This document shows positions 11,366-23,770 of a stretch of 64,000 nt of DNA, piece after piece. A program made the translations under genes and the position numbers. The stretch covers positions 23,573 through 87,572 of the forward strand of contig JAXGGA010004504.1 in the NCBI GenBank assembly GCA_038373865.1. The letters run 5' to 3'. The DNA comes from Uloborus plumipes. Its lineage: Eukaryota > Arthropoda > Arachnida > Araneae > Uloboridae. Each line of letters opens with the position of its first letter. The first letter of the stretch is position 1. A model generated the notes under the pieces. That model was not told the DNA's origin. It saw only the letters and a list, made by a program, of their open reading frames with translations, and made no database searches.

Positions 11366-12441
11366 TCTACTTATATTAAAAACTGAGTATCTTTCTAATT
11401 ATCTTTCTATCTTTCTTTCTATCTTTCTTTCTATCTTTCTATGTCACGCTTATTTCTCCTGAACGCCAATGAACTGAAAGTCGAACCAGGTACCGATAGA
11501 TAGGTAATTTTTCAGGCTTCATTAGTTTCAATCTATATGATTATTCGATTTTAATTAGCGAAGATATCAATTAATAAGTATTCAAATTTAAAGCGATTAA
11601 GCCTAATAAATGATTAAACTTCCAAGACATTTTTTCTTACCGTTGCCATCTCCATATATTATTTCTCTAAGCCGAATCCTATACCCGGTCGAAACTCGCT
11701 CATTTCTTTATCGAATTGCAAGAAAATTTATGATTTTGAAGCTTATCCCGCGGGCTATTGACGAAAATTGGACCCACCCTCTAAAAAGTGTCGGTTCGTT
11801 TTTTATTCGAACTTCAATTTTTGGGCACAAAATTGACTCTATCTAGCGAAATAATTGTCGTATCGTCTCCATTTTGATTTCATTCGAAAGATTAAAAAAA
11901 ATGCGTTCTTTAGAACGTTTCTCCGCTAGCGCCGCGTAACGAGAATCTCGAAAATCCACGTTTAAGCGACTTATAAGCGATTGAAGTTTGAAAAAGTTAA
12001 ATTTTTTGCCCAACTGTCAAAATCGTTACATTGTTGTTCAAATCAATTTTAAATGCGACATTTCAAGCCAAGGCTTAGCTCGGTAAACCTTAATTGTAAC
12101 TTTTATTGTTTCAAAATACTATGGTAGTTTTGCGATAACGTTAGTATTTAGTTTAGTAGTAGCCTTGGGTATTTGATTTTAATATAGGGTATCACTTTTG
12201 TAGTAGTTGTAAAAGTGAACGTGTCTTTGATCTCCTTGAAAAGTTGTCAGAACGATGGTAGTAGATGGCGATGTTGTGCAAATGAAGCCAATAAAAATTG
12301 TCGTATTAAATTTTAAGTTTAGAGTTTTTTTTTTTTTAGCGGAATTCCGCACGGGTCACCTAGTTTTGAATTAAAACGTTAATTAAATTATTGAACTATT
12401 TAAAATTCCAAGATATTTATTTCTTTCCGTTGCGATTTTAA

Positions 12442-12609
12442 GGCAGGAATTCAAGTGAAACACGGACGATCGCAACTCACCAATGCAATCGCAAATTCCA
12501 AAATTTGGATTCAAGTGAAACGAATTCACTTGAATTCGACTTACAGTAGCGGTTGCAATATGCGATCGCCTCGAAGCGACTGCAATGGTGTTTCACTTGA
12601 ATTCGGCCC
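12442..12609. mobile_element. MITE (GGCAGG...TTCAAGTGAAAC family) inside Helitron B
   Basis: The ends are ggcaggaattcaagtgaaac and gtttcacttgaattcggccc, inverted to each other. It interrupts the first copy of a tandem duplication; the second copy, near 13036, lacks it. A longer member is at 54136-54448. Confidence 0.65.
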
Positions 12610-13455
12610 TAAGTTAAAACGTTAATTAAATTGAACTTTTTAAAATGAAAGAGTGTTATTTTTTTCCATTGTCATTTTAAATACGTGTTATAACAAAGTT
12701 CTAACAATTGTTTTTATTCTAATTATTAATGACATATTTTTTCTCAGGTACCACTTTGAAAATGTGTTTTTAAATAAAATTGCAATTGCTGTTTTTAGAA
12801 GGGACTTTTTCTGGCTGCGATCCATAAGTAGTCAAATTTAAAGCGAATGTTTAATTAATAAATAGTCAAATTTAAAGAGAATGTTTAATTAATAAGTAGT
12901 CAAATTTAAAGCGATTAAGCCTAATCAATGATTAAACTTCCAAGACATTTTTTCTTACCGTTGCCATTTTGAATTAAAACGTTAATTAAATTATTGAACT
13001 ATTTAAAATTCCAAGATATTTATTTCTTTCCGTTGCGATTTTGAATTAAAACGTTAATCAAGTTGAACTTTTTAAAATGAAAGAGTGTTATTTTTTTCAT
13101 TGTCATTTTGAATACGTGTTATAACAAAGTTCTAACAATTGTTTTTATTCTAATTATTAATGACATATTTTTTCTCAGGTACCATTTTGAAAATGTGTTT
13201 TTAAATAAAATTGCAATTGCTGTTTTTAGAAGGGACTTTTTCTGGCTTCGATCCAAATATTAAAAGCACTTTTTCGTTTAGAATTTTGCAATTAATTTTA
13301 CCGGAAGAAAGCGGTTTGGAAATAATTGTTTTTGGAAAGGAATTTTATTTGTAATTTAGAGAGAGTGCTAAGTATGCGCTACTTGACATCGTCTTTATTT
13401 TTGAGGAAGCATGTGCAAATAATTCGATTGATTCTTTGATGCAGGAAAGCTTTTT

Positions 13456-13643
13456 AGCGAGCCGCTTTAGCGGGTAGTAGTTTATTAAACTTTTCCTTGG
13501 TACTTTAAAGGCGAGCCGCCTTGGCGGCGAGTAGTTGAATTGAAACTTTCCTCGCTACTGTAAAGGCGAGCCGCCTTGACGGCGAGTAAACTGTTTAAAC
13601 TTTCCTCATTTCTTTAAAGGCGAGCCGCCTTGGTGGCGAGTAG
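13456..13643 (+). repeat. Array of four gagccgccttggcggc hairpins
   Basis: Four units about 54-56 bp apart each contain a short GC-rich palindrome (gagccgccttggcggcgag or a variant) followed by gtagt and an aaactttcct spacer. They sit directly before the terminal hairpin of Helitron B. Copies A and C carry one such unit. Confidence 0.75.
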
Positions 13644-13701
13644 TTTTCTCAAACTGCCTTCACTACATTACAGCCCGTGCAACGCCGGGCTACGCAGCTA
13701 G

Positions 13702-13850
13702 TAATGACCATGAAAATTGTGAATGAAGGCTTAACTGAATCAAACATAAAACTCATTAGCGGGCCAACTATGTAATACGTCGTGAAATTTTATGAACTGC
13801 GAGGATCTAGTGTTGTTTTGAAACATAAATTAGTTGAAAAGCCGTTAATA
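13702..13850 (+). mobile_element. Right part of the older family-1 Helitron
   Basis: gaatgaaggcttaactgaatc, catt agcgggcca and gttgaaaagcc match the sequence at 2160-2270 and 27865-27975. The element is therefore the continuation of the segment at 11125-11365, separated from it by copy B. Confidence 0.65.
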
Positions 13851-14056
13851 TTTAGCCTTTAATTAAATTAGTACACAAATAAATACCAGAGAATAACAAG
13901 GATTATTTTTTAGTGTCAATCGTTTAAAATTTTAGACGCGTTGATACTTTCTTTTTTTATGAAGCATTTGCTTAAGCAAATTAGGTGAAGTTTTGTAATG
14001 GAAACATTACCTTATTTCATATGTACATTTACACTAAAAAGAATAAAATAAAATAG

Positions 14057-14496
14057 TTTTGAAAAAAAAAATTGAACCGACTTCGGAACTTCACTCAGCA
14101 AATGCTCTAAAAAGTAAAAAATAATTTTATTCTTTGAACACCATCGATACTACATTTAAACATAAGTTTTGAAGTCGGCGCAAAAACTATAGGTAAAATG
14201 ATGTTTACTATATTTTGCCAACATTTTCAGAGAAATCATTGAAAATTGAGAGCTGAATATTTGTACCATTATATAAATATGTATTTTTCAATGAATGCGA
14301 ATGCGAATAAAGAACCTGGATTCATTTAAATTTATATTTATAGTTTCGAAGGATTCTATTTAGCTGTTTTGCGCCGACTTCAAAACTTATGTTTAAATGT
14401 AGTATCGATGGTGTTCAAAGAATAAAATTATTTTTTACTTTTTAGAGCATTTGCTGAGTGAAGTTCCGAAGTCGGTTCAATTTTTTTTTTTCAAAA
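14057..14496. repeat. Foldback element, arms of about 130 bp
   Basis: The arm 14057-14185 (gaaccgacttcggaacttc ... gttttgaagtcggcg) is almost perfectly inverted at 14367-14496, around a loop of about 180 bp. No coding sequence or clear target duplication is seen. Confidence 0.8.
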
Positions 14497-16291
14497 ATAT
14501 TTTTATTTTTTTTTTTTTCATTTGAAAACGATTGTGAAATTTTTCTACGGAAGAACTATAGCAGTTACATTCTTTAAAAGGTGCGACAAAACTTTATTTA
14601 CTCGTTTATTTACTTTTTACGTGTCCTGATCATCTGATGAGAGGGGTATATTTTGCTTTTAGAAATCAGCTTTAAGTGTTATAAAGGTAGGTTTGACATA
14701 ATTTTCAGTTTCAGATATTCAAGAGAATATTGATTAGATGCTAGATTGCCGATGTCGATGTACGGGAAAGTAGGCTCGTTTAGTTCTTGACAGAACTTCT
14801 TGTTTAATTTTGAAAGAGTCAAACTTACTTCAAATAAACAAAATAAGAAACGATATTTACTAGATTTTTAAAAGAACTTTTCCCAACGTTTATTGATCTC
14901 TTAGTACAAGAATAAAACTGTTTCGAACCTAAAAGTGCCCGAAGCTTAAAACTCACATAAAATAGTCAGCGAAAGTTTACGGAAGTCAAACTTGCTTTTA
15001 AGTTAAATCAAAGATAATTAAAGATGATAAGTTGAGTGCAGAGGGAGTTTACTCATATAATGAAATATTTAAATAAAGGATGGGGTAAGCCAAATACTTC
15101 AATAACCAAGTCAAAACAGCAATAAAAAACATTTTAGTGATTACAAAAATTGATGTATGCCAACAGATTTCTTAACCAATATGTACTTAATGACTTTGAG
15201 CTATGAGTTTTTGATTGAGTTAAATGTTTTAAGATTAATCAAACTAATATTGTGGGCGGGTGCGCTTTAGTGCTAAGCGCAATTGAGCGCATTTTCCCCT
15301 GCTATTTGATTTATCAGTTGCCAGCTGTAGACAGGGACGGATACGAGGGCGGTCAAATGGGGACGGTTGGAGGGGCTCTCCCTCGAAAATATTTCGAAAT
15401 TGAAGTATGAATCTTTTGTGACTAATATTCGTAAGGCAGTATGCAATATGCATTGTAGTAAACAATTGAAAAGAAAAATCAATCGCCCTTCCCTTGAACC
15501 AATCCTGGATCCGCCCTTGACTGCAGAACGCAGTCTAACTTCGTCCATTCGAACACGCTTAAAACGAACTACTGCTAAGACGAATTAAAGCCTGACCGCG
15601 GAGAGTTGGCGCCTGACCTTGAGGCGGAAACAGACGGCTTACTTTTAAAATAGGTAGCATCAGCAAGGGAATTAATTTTTTACAAAACTTAGTCCATTAT
15701 AGTTTCTACTGCCTGTGCGATGTCTATGATGCTGCCTGTTAAAAAATGAAGCAATTTGTTTCCGCCTGAAAGTCACCCGCCATCCCTCCGTTGTCAAGCT
15801 TTACACTTGAGAGCCCCTTCCCATTGTTTGCTGTTTATTTCTTTTTGCAAACTGCGGTTGAGACAACTGCTTTTAATAGTCCCTTTGAGTTTGTTTTAAT
15901 GAGCTTTGACTATTGTGCAAGATGTCTGTCTACCCTCAGTAATACATCTTAGTTGTCAAGTCAAAATAAAAGCATCCCGGATAGATTTCATAGTCACATG
16001 TATCTGAAATGGGCAAAAGAATTCAATGTGTATGATTCAGTCAGTTTCTTTTGCTTTTGGAAGTTATTACTTCTTTTCAGCAAAGAAGTGAAGCAAATTA
16101 TTCGTCGTGTTTTGATTGGGGTGTTTCTCATTTTTCACTATTAGTTTTTCTGAAAGAGAACGGTCGAAAACATGGGGTGAAAATTATTTTTTCAACTTTT
16201 GACTCATTTCCTTTCTTGAAAAATCTTCATAGAAGCCCAGTCACTGTTTCATTTTCGCTGGCTGACATCACAAGTATACAAAATGCTCCAA
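14497..16291. other. No gene recognised
   Basis: Mixed AT-rich DNA. The part 15240-15790 is GC-richer, with atcctggatccgcccttg-type wording common in arthropod interspersed repeats, but no reading frame matches a known protein. Confidence 0.35.
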
Positions 16292-16447
16292 GCAGGGTCT
16301 CGTTATAGACTCGCCGCCATTTAGGGGTCGAATTTTTCACTGTTGCGAAACTGCGGAGTTACCAGAAATCCAAGATGGCTGATGCGTCGGTCTGGCTTTG
16401 CACCAAAATGTCTCCCCTTGTTACACGCACATACTACGAGACCTCGC
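16292..16447. mobile_element. Small MITE with GGTCTCGT ends
   Basis: The left end GCAGGGTCTCGTTATAG and right end CATACTACGAGACCTCGC are imperfect inverted repeats around 120 bp of GC-richer DNA. The target duplication is unclear. Confidence 0.5.
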
Positions 16448-16487
16448 TTCGTCTTAGAAGATGGACATTTAAAGAATTTATTGAAAA

Positions 16488-17475
16488 CTAGCGGCACCCG
16501 TACGGTTTTGCCCGTGATATAAAACTAATTGGTCATTTAGTAATAAATTGATATCGCAGAAAGAATACTCAATTTTAGTTATAATTTAACTATAATTCCT
16601 TAAAACTATGATACAAAAATAAGACGTAAGAGAAAATAAAAACAATTTTGTTGCTTACAGTAACCAACAGAAATCTTACCAAAGTTTAAAAGAAGAAGGA
16701 AGTTTTCTTCCTTAGCTTTAAAAACAAAATACATTTTACAAAAAGAAACGTTTTAGAAAGAACGTTGCAATACCGCAATTTATACGGTATTTTTATAAAT
16801 TACCAAGTTTCAATTCCTTTAAAATCTGAGAAAATAAAAACAGACGATTTTTTTCAATTTTTAAAATATTTCATTTAACTCATTTTAATAAAGCTTAGAG
16901 TTTGGAATGCTACAAAAACAAACACCTTTTTTTAATTATTAAGTGAAAAAGAACGAAACAAATAAAAGGTATAAAATCGTAACCAAGGTAACAACATGAA
17001 ATCTTCATTTCCGCTGATAAAATAATTCATTTCATCTTTATTTTCAAATTTTATATTCTGTTGTTTAATCACTTAAAATCGTTTGGCTTGCTCAAGGCAA
17101 GCCTTGAATTCTGGGATTCTAAATATAATTATTACAGCTCTTCCAATGCTCGTAGAGACTTTGAACTGTTATCATTTTTAGGAGAAAATTTTAAGCTTTC
17201 GAATGACATAAGACTTGAAAATGTGTATGAAATATTCCTTCATAATCTTATCGAATTTTCATTTATCGAATTTGTATGAACTGAGAATTAAAATAGAAAA
17301 GGAACGAAATAGAATTTTCAAAAAAAAAAAAAAAAAATGCTTCGTAGTGCACACCCAATGCTACAAACTTTATGAAAATCGACCGAACGGTTTTGGCTTA
17401 ACGCTCGTGACAGACAGAAAGAAGGAAGGAATGTAGGAAGGAAAGAAAGACAGATCCTCCTTCAGCTTTATTATC
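16488..17475 (-). mobile_element. Non-autonomous Helitron (family 2), minus strand
   Basis: On the minus strand the 3' end reads CGGGCAAAACCGTACGGGTG, then CCGCTAG followed by T. The 5' side carries aataaagctgaaggagg and the cgttcggtcgatttt block shared with the copy at 28807-30322. The extreme 5' terminus has decayed. Confidence 0.7.
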
Positions 17476-20400
17476 AATTTTCTGTTTTATTTATTTATTT
17501 ATTTATTTATTTATTTTATTTTATTTATTTATTTTTTTTTTTTTTTTTGCTTATTCTTTCAATATCAGCGACTAAAAGTCGTTCTTTTGGCTGAAGGAAA
17601 CACCCGAATGCTTCTTTTTATTCATTGTTGCCACACATAAGATATTATTTTGCGTTTTCAAGGCTTCCCTGCATCAAGTAGAACACACACAACACAGAAA
17701 ACACAAGATTCTGTGCTCCATGTTTCCAAAAATGAATGTATTTCTTCCTCTATCGCTGTTGCAGTTACAAAGTAATGAACTTATTCAACATTTTTCATTC
17801 AAATGACATTTTTTTTCTTTTCTGTACAAATTCTGCTGAAATAATTCTACTTGGCTTCGAATGACTGCTTCTCTCCTGGAAGCACGCCAAATTTTGAAAG
17901 CTGCAGTTTCTGCGATATGAAAGTTTTATGTTTTAGCTTTTTTTTTTTTTTGCACAGAGCTGTTTTGAAGCAGCAATTAAAGCATTCAGCCACAAAGCTA
18001 ATTGCATGTGAGATAGTATCTCATATGTTAAAATATCTTTTAGTTAGAACATATAGGGATAGACCTGTTTTTTTTTTTTTTTTTTTTAGTTATGTTTATT
18101 TTTCATGACATTCACTTTTCATAGTGAAACTTATATCTCGCTTTTTCCTTTATAAACTGATTTTTTGTTTCTTTTTTAAATCTATGTTTCATATTTTACG
18201 GCACTGAATTTTTAAATGATGTGTGTTTTCGCTATCTTGAAAGAAAAAAATACCTTTGCCATTTTTGTTTGTTTGTTGTTTAGGTTTACGTGCAAAATAT
18301 GAAAAGTTTAAACTGAATTAACATGGTTTGTTAACCTATTAACCGATTGCCTGATTATACCGCGTTATCTCGGGGTCGTATGGGTTGCAGATAATTATTA
18401 TCCCGAGAAAACTCGGATGAAACTAAAGGATTTTACACCAGTAAAAAATTTAAATTTTTAACTCAAAACCTACACATTTTGGTTGTTGAATACCTTTGTA
18501 TTTAAAATTCAAATTAAAAAAAACATGATTTTTTTGCAATTTTTTTTTCAAAAAAATGTGTAAGGAAAACGGTTAATGCATACGGTCGTTAAACCTGAAA
18601 ATAAAAGCAATTTAAGCACCAAATATTAGCATCATGTTGCCCAAATATATGCAAACTTTGAAAAATAGTTTCCCTTCAAGCAAACATTTAATCACAACCA
18701 AATTAGACGTTTTCCAATTAAAATTTTTAAAAATACAATCAGATTATGCGTATATTTTCTTAATAATAAAGCAAAAGTTTCGAAACAACTAATTCATCCA
18801 AAATGTATTCATTATTATTTTGTATTCTTAATTCGTGAGAAAATAATGTAAAATAAGTACGAGGCGAAATAAGTACATGTTATGTTAGAAAATAATACAT
18901 GGCTTCATAATTCCCAAATGTTTCTGTCATTAAGACTAAGTGCTTCTAGCCTTCAAAACTCAAAATGAACAAAATTCACTGAAAAATACATTGTATCAGT
19001 AATTTTAACTTTTCTTGAAGCCTAAGCCTCTTAACATAGAATTAATAGCATTAAAATAAAAACTAAAATCAAAATCGGGAATTTCTTTATATTTTCCAAT
19101 TTTTTGCCTTATTCTTTCAAAAGAATTCTGACTTTTTTTTCGCATTTGTTTTAAAACTTTTAAAAACATAGACATGTGTAGTACGATATTTGTAACGAAG
19201 ATTAAAAATAACATTTTTTAATGTTTGGTTGTTCTATCGCATCAATAAATCGCACTTTTGTTTTTCATTTGCAGCTTCTTGTTTTCTTCAGCGCAAAAGT
19301 GAATTTAATTTTTATGCACAGAAATGTTCAAACCCCCCCCCCCCTCTCTCTTTTCTTTTAGTAGCTGAAAAAATCTTATATGTATACATGTTTTTTTGCT
19401 TCCACGTAATGACTTTTTCTTCTTTTTTATGCCAAAAACTAATTAGCGTTCCCAGTGCTTTCTTTTTTTAAAGACTCGTTTGAAATTTTGAGTTAAATTA
19501 AGACGAGTATTTTCCCATTAGAAATTTACAATTTGGCATTCAGTTCTATTTTAGTATATTTTAAAGTCATTGAAAAGCTTGTTTTATTTGTTGGTTTATT
19601 CTGCATTTTAGCTGCTTATTTTAATTAGTTAGCGAACTATTTTTCATTTTAATTGATTCTAATATTAATTAACTGTGAAACGACACTGGCACCGCAGAGC
19701 GATAAATGGCGAATCTATTCGCTAAGCGAGCCAATACTACCAACGGGTTGCCATAGAACTTTTTAAAATTCAGTCCACAGTTCGCCATGATACAGTTGGT
19801 CGCATAAAACGTTTGGTTGTGTATCTTTACCTGAAAAGGGAATTTATTTCCCCTAAAAAGCAGTACTAAAAAGGCCTTCGGCATCAATTCACTGTGTACT
19901 CTACTTCAGTTAACTATATCAATATTTTTTAGCCTTTAAAGATAGAATAAACATCGCTTTTTGCAGCAGAAACAATATACTAATAAATGTAAACAAACAT
20001 TTGGGTGATCCTTGTTCAGCGCTCTCTAGCGGGCAAATCTTCACCATTGATGTGTCGAGTAATGATACAGACTGTATAAAACGCTAGTGAAGCCTTGGTT
20101 AGGATGACTGGAACTTCAAAGTATACAGAAATCGAGATTTTATTATAACTTAATCATTGCAGTAGACAAGACAGAAACTCGCAATCTCCTTGGACTAGGC
20201 ATCTAATCTGTTGTTTTTAGTGCGCTTTTACTGGATTCACATATTGCTATGTATGAAACTCTGAATAAAAGATAAAATTCACGTTCTTTACAAATACAAA
20301 GTAATAGATTTAATACTATTATTAATACTAAAGGCTAAACTATATTAAATGTTGAGGTATGAGTTTATTTTATTTTCCTAGTTTCTAAATACAGTTTGCC

Positions 20401-23400
20401 TCAAAAGTAGCTCACAAAATCAAAACATAGTTGCAAATCGGAAAAAAATATTCTCTCGTTTCATTTCTTGGAGTTTTTACTTTTATTGTAAAAAAAGTGT
20501 AAACAAAACACTTGAGCGACTATTTTCCTTAAACAGATGAGCTAAAAAACGGAACCGACTTTTTATTCCATCCATATAATTCTCATTTTCTTATTTAAAA
20601 AAGATGTTTAGCCCCTCGCTTCAAAATAGAATGAAACTAAGTGTATGACACTTTTCTTTTTTTTTCACATAATGTGATTTCAATTGCACTGAGCGCGTTT
20701 TTTCACCTTTTTATTTCTAAATAATGAGGGCGAAGCGTTTTCATTTCTAAAAACATCCCGTAATGAATATTATATTGAATATTCCATCCCGTAATGAATA
20801 TTATATTGAGTATTGCATCGTTTGCCTATCGTTTGCCCCATCGTTTGCCCATCGTTTGTATTGTATTATAAAAGCATCATGTTTAATTTTTTTGTGTTAG
20901 TGTCTTCAAGCATATCAGTTTCCCTTAAAACCGCATAAAAATATGCTTAAATGAAGCTTGTTTCTTTTTTTATTTCCTTTTCTTTTTTTTTTCTTTCTAA
21001 AATCTATTCTTTCATTGCATTTTTTTTTAAATTTAAGATGATTACGATTTTAATTTCTCCGTATTCTATTTGTATTCATTCAGTTTCGGAAATTTGAATA
21101 TGAAATGAAAACATAAAAATAACTAATTAGTCAAATAAAAACGAAATTTAATGCTGGATTTTTTTCATCATTGATATTAAAATGAAAAGCGAAATTAAAA
21201 ACGACCAAAACTCGTGTGAATGTTTATTTACTTTGTCCCTTGCTACTGAAATTAATTGGATTAACATAAAAAGAAATTAGGTTCAGTAAACTAAAATGGC
21301 TTTTGTAAACATATTCCTATTCCCTGAAAAAAAAAATCATGTTTTTTTAGCCTCTGACAAACACATAGCATTCTCGATTTCTTTTGAATAGAATTTACAA
21401 AGAGTTCTTGTGAATAGCCCTTATCCATTTCCATCATCAAAATATTAGTAATTTTTCGATAATGGTTTTCCTATTAATAATTTTGGTGATACCACATGGT
21501 ACTTCTGAACACATAATGATAAGAATTTCAAAATCAAATAAAACATTTTAAAAGTAAAACTAAAACCTTGGAACTAGATAATACTAACTGCAATAAAAGA
21601 AAAAAATGAATTTGGTTTTAATATTCAAGCTCAGAAAAAATAATTTTGGCAATAAAATCAAAGGAACAGCACCTTCCCCCAGACAGGAAAGTAGGCTCTT
21701 TTAGTTCTGAGAGGAAATTTCTGTTTCCTTTAATTCAAAGCAAGCTTGTGAAATCAAAGTTTTTAATTACGAATCAAATTCGTGCCATGTGTTTCTTAGG
21801 GTAGTGGTCGCCTACTGCTCTTTAGTTTAAACACTAAATACTTGAAATAAACAAATATCTTTGTGCATAAAAATAAAAGCATAAATACAACTTTGAACAG
21901 CAATTTGTGCTTCTCAACGTTGTATTTATGCTTTTATTTGATATATTTGCCGCTACTCGTGAAGAGAGAATGGAAGCTTAAACATCTAAAGCTTTGGCAG
22001 GAAAAAGATTTAAAGTTCTAAAAAATAAACCAAATGTTGACAGTTACTACAGCAAGATAAAAACCTGTTTCAAACAAACCATTTCCTCTTCATGTTATAT
22101 ACTTCGTCATTCAACAGTTTTATGTACGTAAAAGGTCCATACACCTGAATATTTATTTTAATCATAGTAATATATAAACAATCATTCATAAAAGTACTCA
22201 ACAAATTTGCTGTTAATATGTAATTTTATTCAAACGTTATAGCCAAAAAAAAAAACTAAAGTCAATATTAGTTACATCGGTTATTAAAATTATAAACAAG
22301 TGTGCAAAGAAAAATTAGAATAATCTGATCAATCAGTTGTACTTTATACTCTATATTTAAGAACACCATTTTTGAAGATTTATTTTTTCTTTCTCACTTA
22401 TGTTTACTTTTCCCACGTCTTCTGGTATGGGCAAGAATGTTACTAGTAAAAAAGAACCTGCTTACAATATTTCAAGTTAACGATATTTTCTATTAAAAAA
22501 AAGAAAAACCTTTTATATTTTTTGTCCCATTTTTTTTCCTTTTATACCTCAGATTCCTTTTTTTCCAAGTGTATACACAAACATCATTACATGTTTTCAA
22601 GAGAATAGTATATTCATTAAAATTAAATTCCGGAAAAATTTCATGAAAGAAATTTTATTTTTTATGAGTATAATTAAAGTTTTACTACTCTTAGAAACTA
22701 CTTCAGTCTTTCTTCAAGTTTTCTTCTATTCGTGAATTTTGAACTGCTGTTTAATGATCTTACTGAGCACAAACATGTTATTATAAATCATTAAAAATAC
22801 CAAGAAGAGTACTTAAAAACTCTCCGTGAATAGAAAAAAAATAATTAAAAAAACTTTCCTCAAAGAAAAAAAAGATGGAGAAACTTTTTTTGACTCCCTA
22901 CGAGTATTCATGCAAGGTTTGTTGTTGGAATACACGCGTAAGCTTTTATTATCAATATAATTGATTTTTGGCTACCAGAGAAAAAAAAAAAACTCCCTCT
23001 ATATTCGACATTTTCCTTGACATTTAGCAAATTGACTTGAGAAAAGAAACCCAAAAGATGTATCCAGTAATGGATATACTATAATTTCATATAGTTGAAA
23101 AGAGATATACATTCGAGCCGATATAGCGAATCCTTAATATAGCGATCCCCCGGTTTTAACGAACTTGATAAATTTTATGAACTGAATCCCTAAGCCATTA
23201 ACGTCATTTCAGACGCTTACGGTCCTCAAAAGCTAGAGTATCGGCCATAGCGATCCGAAAATTTCAAAAATTCTACTTCAAACAAATGTCATAAGAAAGA
23301 AATTTCGATTTTTAATATGTACAAAGCATATTTTATGCTTATATGAGTTTCGGTATTTTCTAAAAAAATTTAAAAACCTTTACCGAGAACAGCTACTTGA

Positions 23401-23594
23401 CAGAATACTGATCTCCTGATATTGATTAAGAGAAAAGATAAGTCCAGGATTATCGATTTCTATTCCAGTGATTTGATTTCTTTTTTTTTTTTTTTTGGTG
23501 ACTGAAACCATAAATCAACAGGTTGTGGATTTGTTTGAAATAGTTGACTAATATTTTACAAAATGCATAAAGAATTTACAAACTTGCAACTATA
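17476..23594. other. About 6 kb of AT-rich DNA without recognised genes
   Basis: Contents seen: (TTTA)n at 17487-17535, T-runs at 17530-17550 and 18069-18088, a C-run at 19337-19344, short direct repeats at 20755-20865 (catcccgtaatgaatatt twice; catcgtttgcc several times) and a hairpin at 21871-21937. No frame longer than about 80 codons with coding character was found. Confidence 0.4.
21869..21938. repeat. Perfect 21-bp-arm hairpin
   Basis: aaataaaagcataaatacaa is followed after about 27 bp by its reverse complement. Probably the end of a foldback element. Confidence 0.65.
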
Positions 23595-23770
23595 TTAGAC
23601 AGAAACTTAACTTGAAACTGAACGTCACTACAGACGGAGCCAATAAGAGCTCACAAGCAGTCAACGGTCTCCTCTCATTCGCTAAGTAGGCTGTGACGTT
23701 TTATTTAGCTCGTTTTTCATAGGCTAACGTCACGCAAACGTCGCGCTGACGTCACGATGTTTTTGTCAAG
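23595..23770 (-). repeat. MITE-core copy (cgtcac / gagccaataagagctcac)
   Basis: The segment is inverted relative to 54238-54370: both share gagccaataagagctcac, tgtgacgttttat and ctcgtttttcatagg. It is GC-richer than its surroundings. The outer inverted ends of the 54-kb copy are not visible here. Confidence 0.6.

Larger units (their letters stand above)
11366..13701 (+). mobile_element. Non-autonomous Helitron (family 1, copy B), complete
   Basis: The 5' end is TCTACTTATATTAAAAACTG after A at 11365. The 3' end has a GCCCG-TGCAACGC-CGGGC hairpin followed by TACGCAGCTAG and then T at 13702. Insertion between A and T without target duplication is the Helitron hallmark. Inside are a direct duplication (about 12363-12840 and 12965-13255), a MITE (12442-12609) and a hairpin array near the 3' end. 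No Rep/helicase frame is present, so it would depend on an autonomous partner. Confidence 0.82.

Noticed and set aside
13456..13643. CRISPR-like array
   Set aside because: Spacers are similar to each other, units are diverged hairpins, and the array lies inside a Helitron of a eukaryotic genome.
15244..15588. Overlapping frames on both strands near 15.3-15.6 kb
   Set aside because: Three frames overlap in GC-richer repeat-like DNA, none with a recognisable motif.
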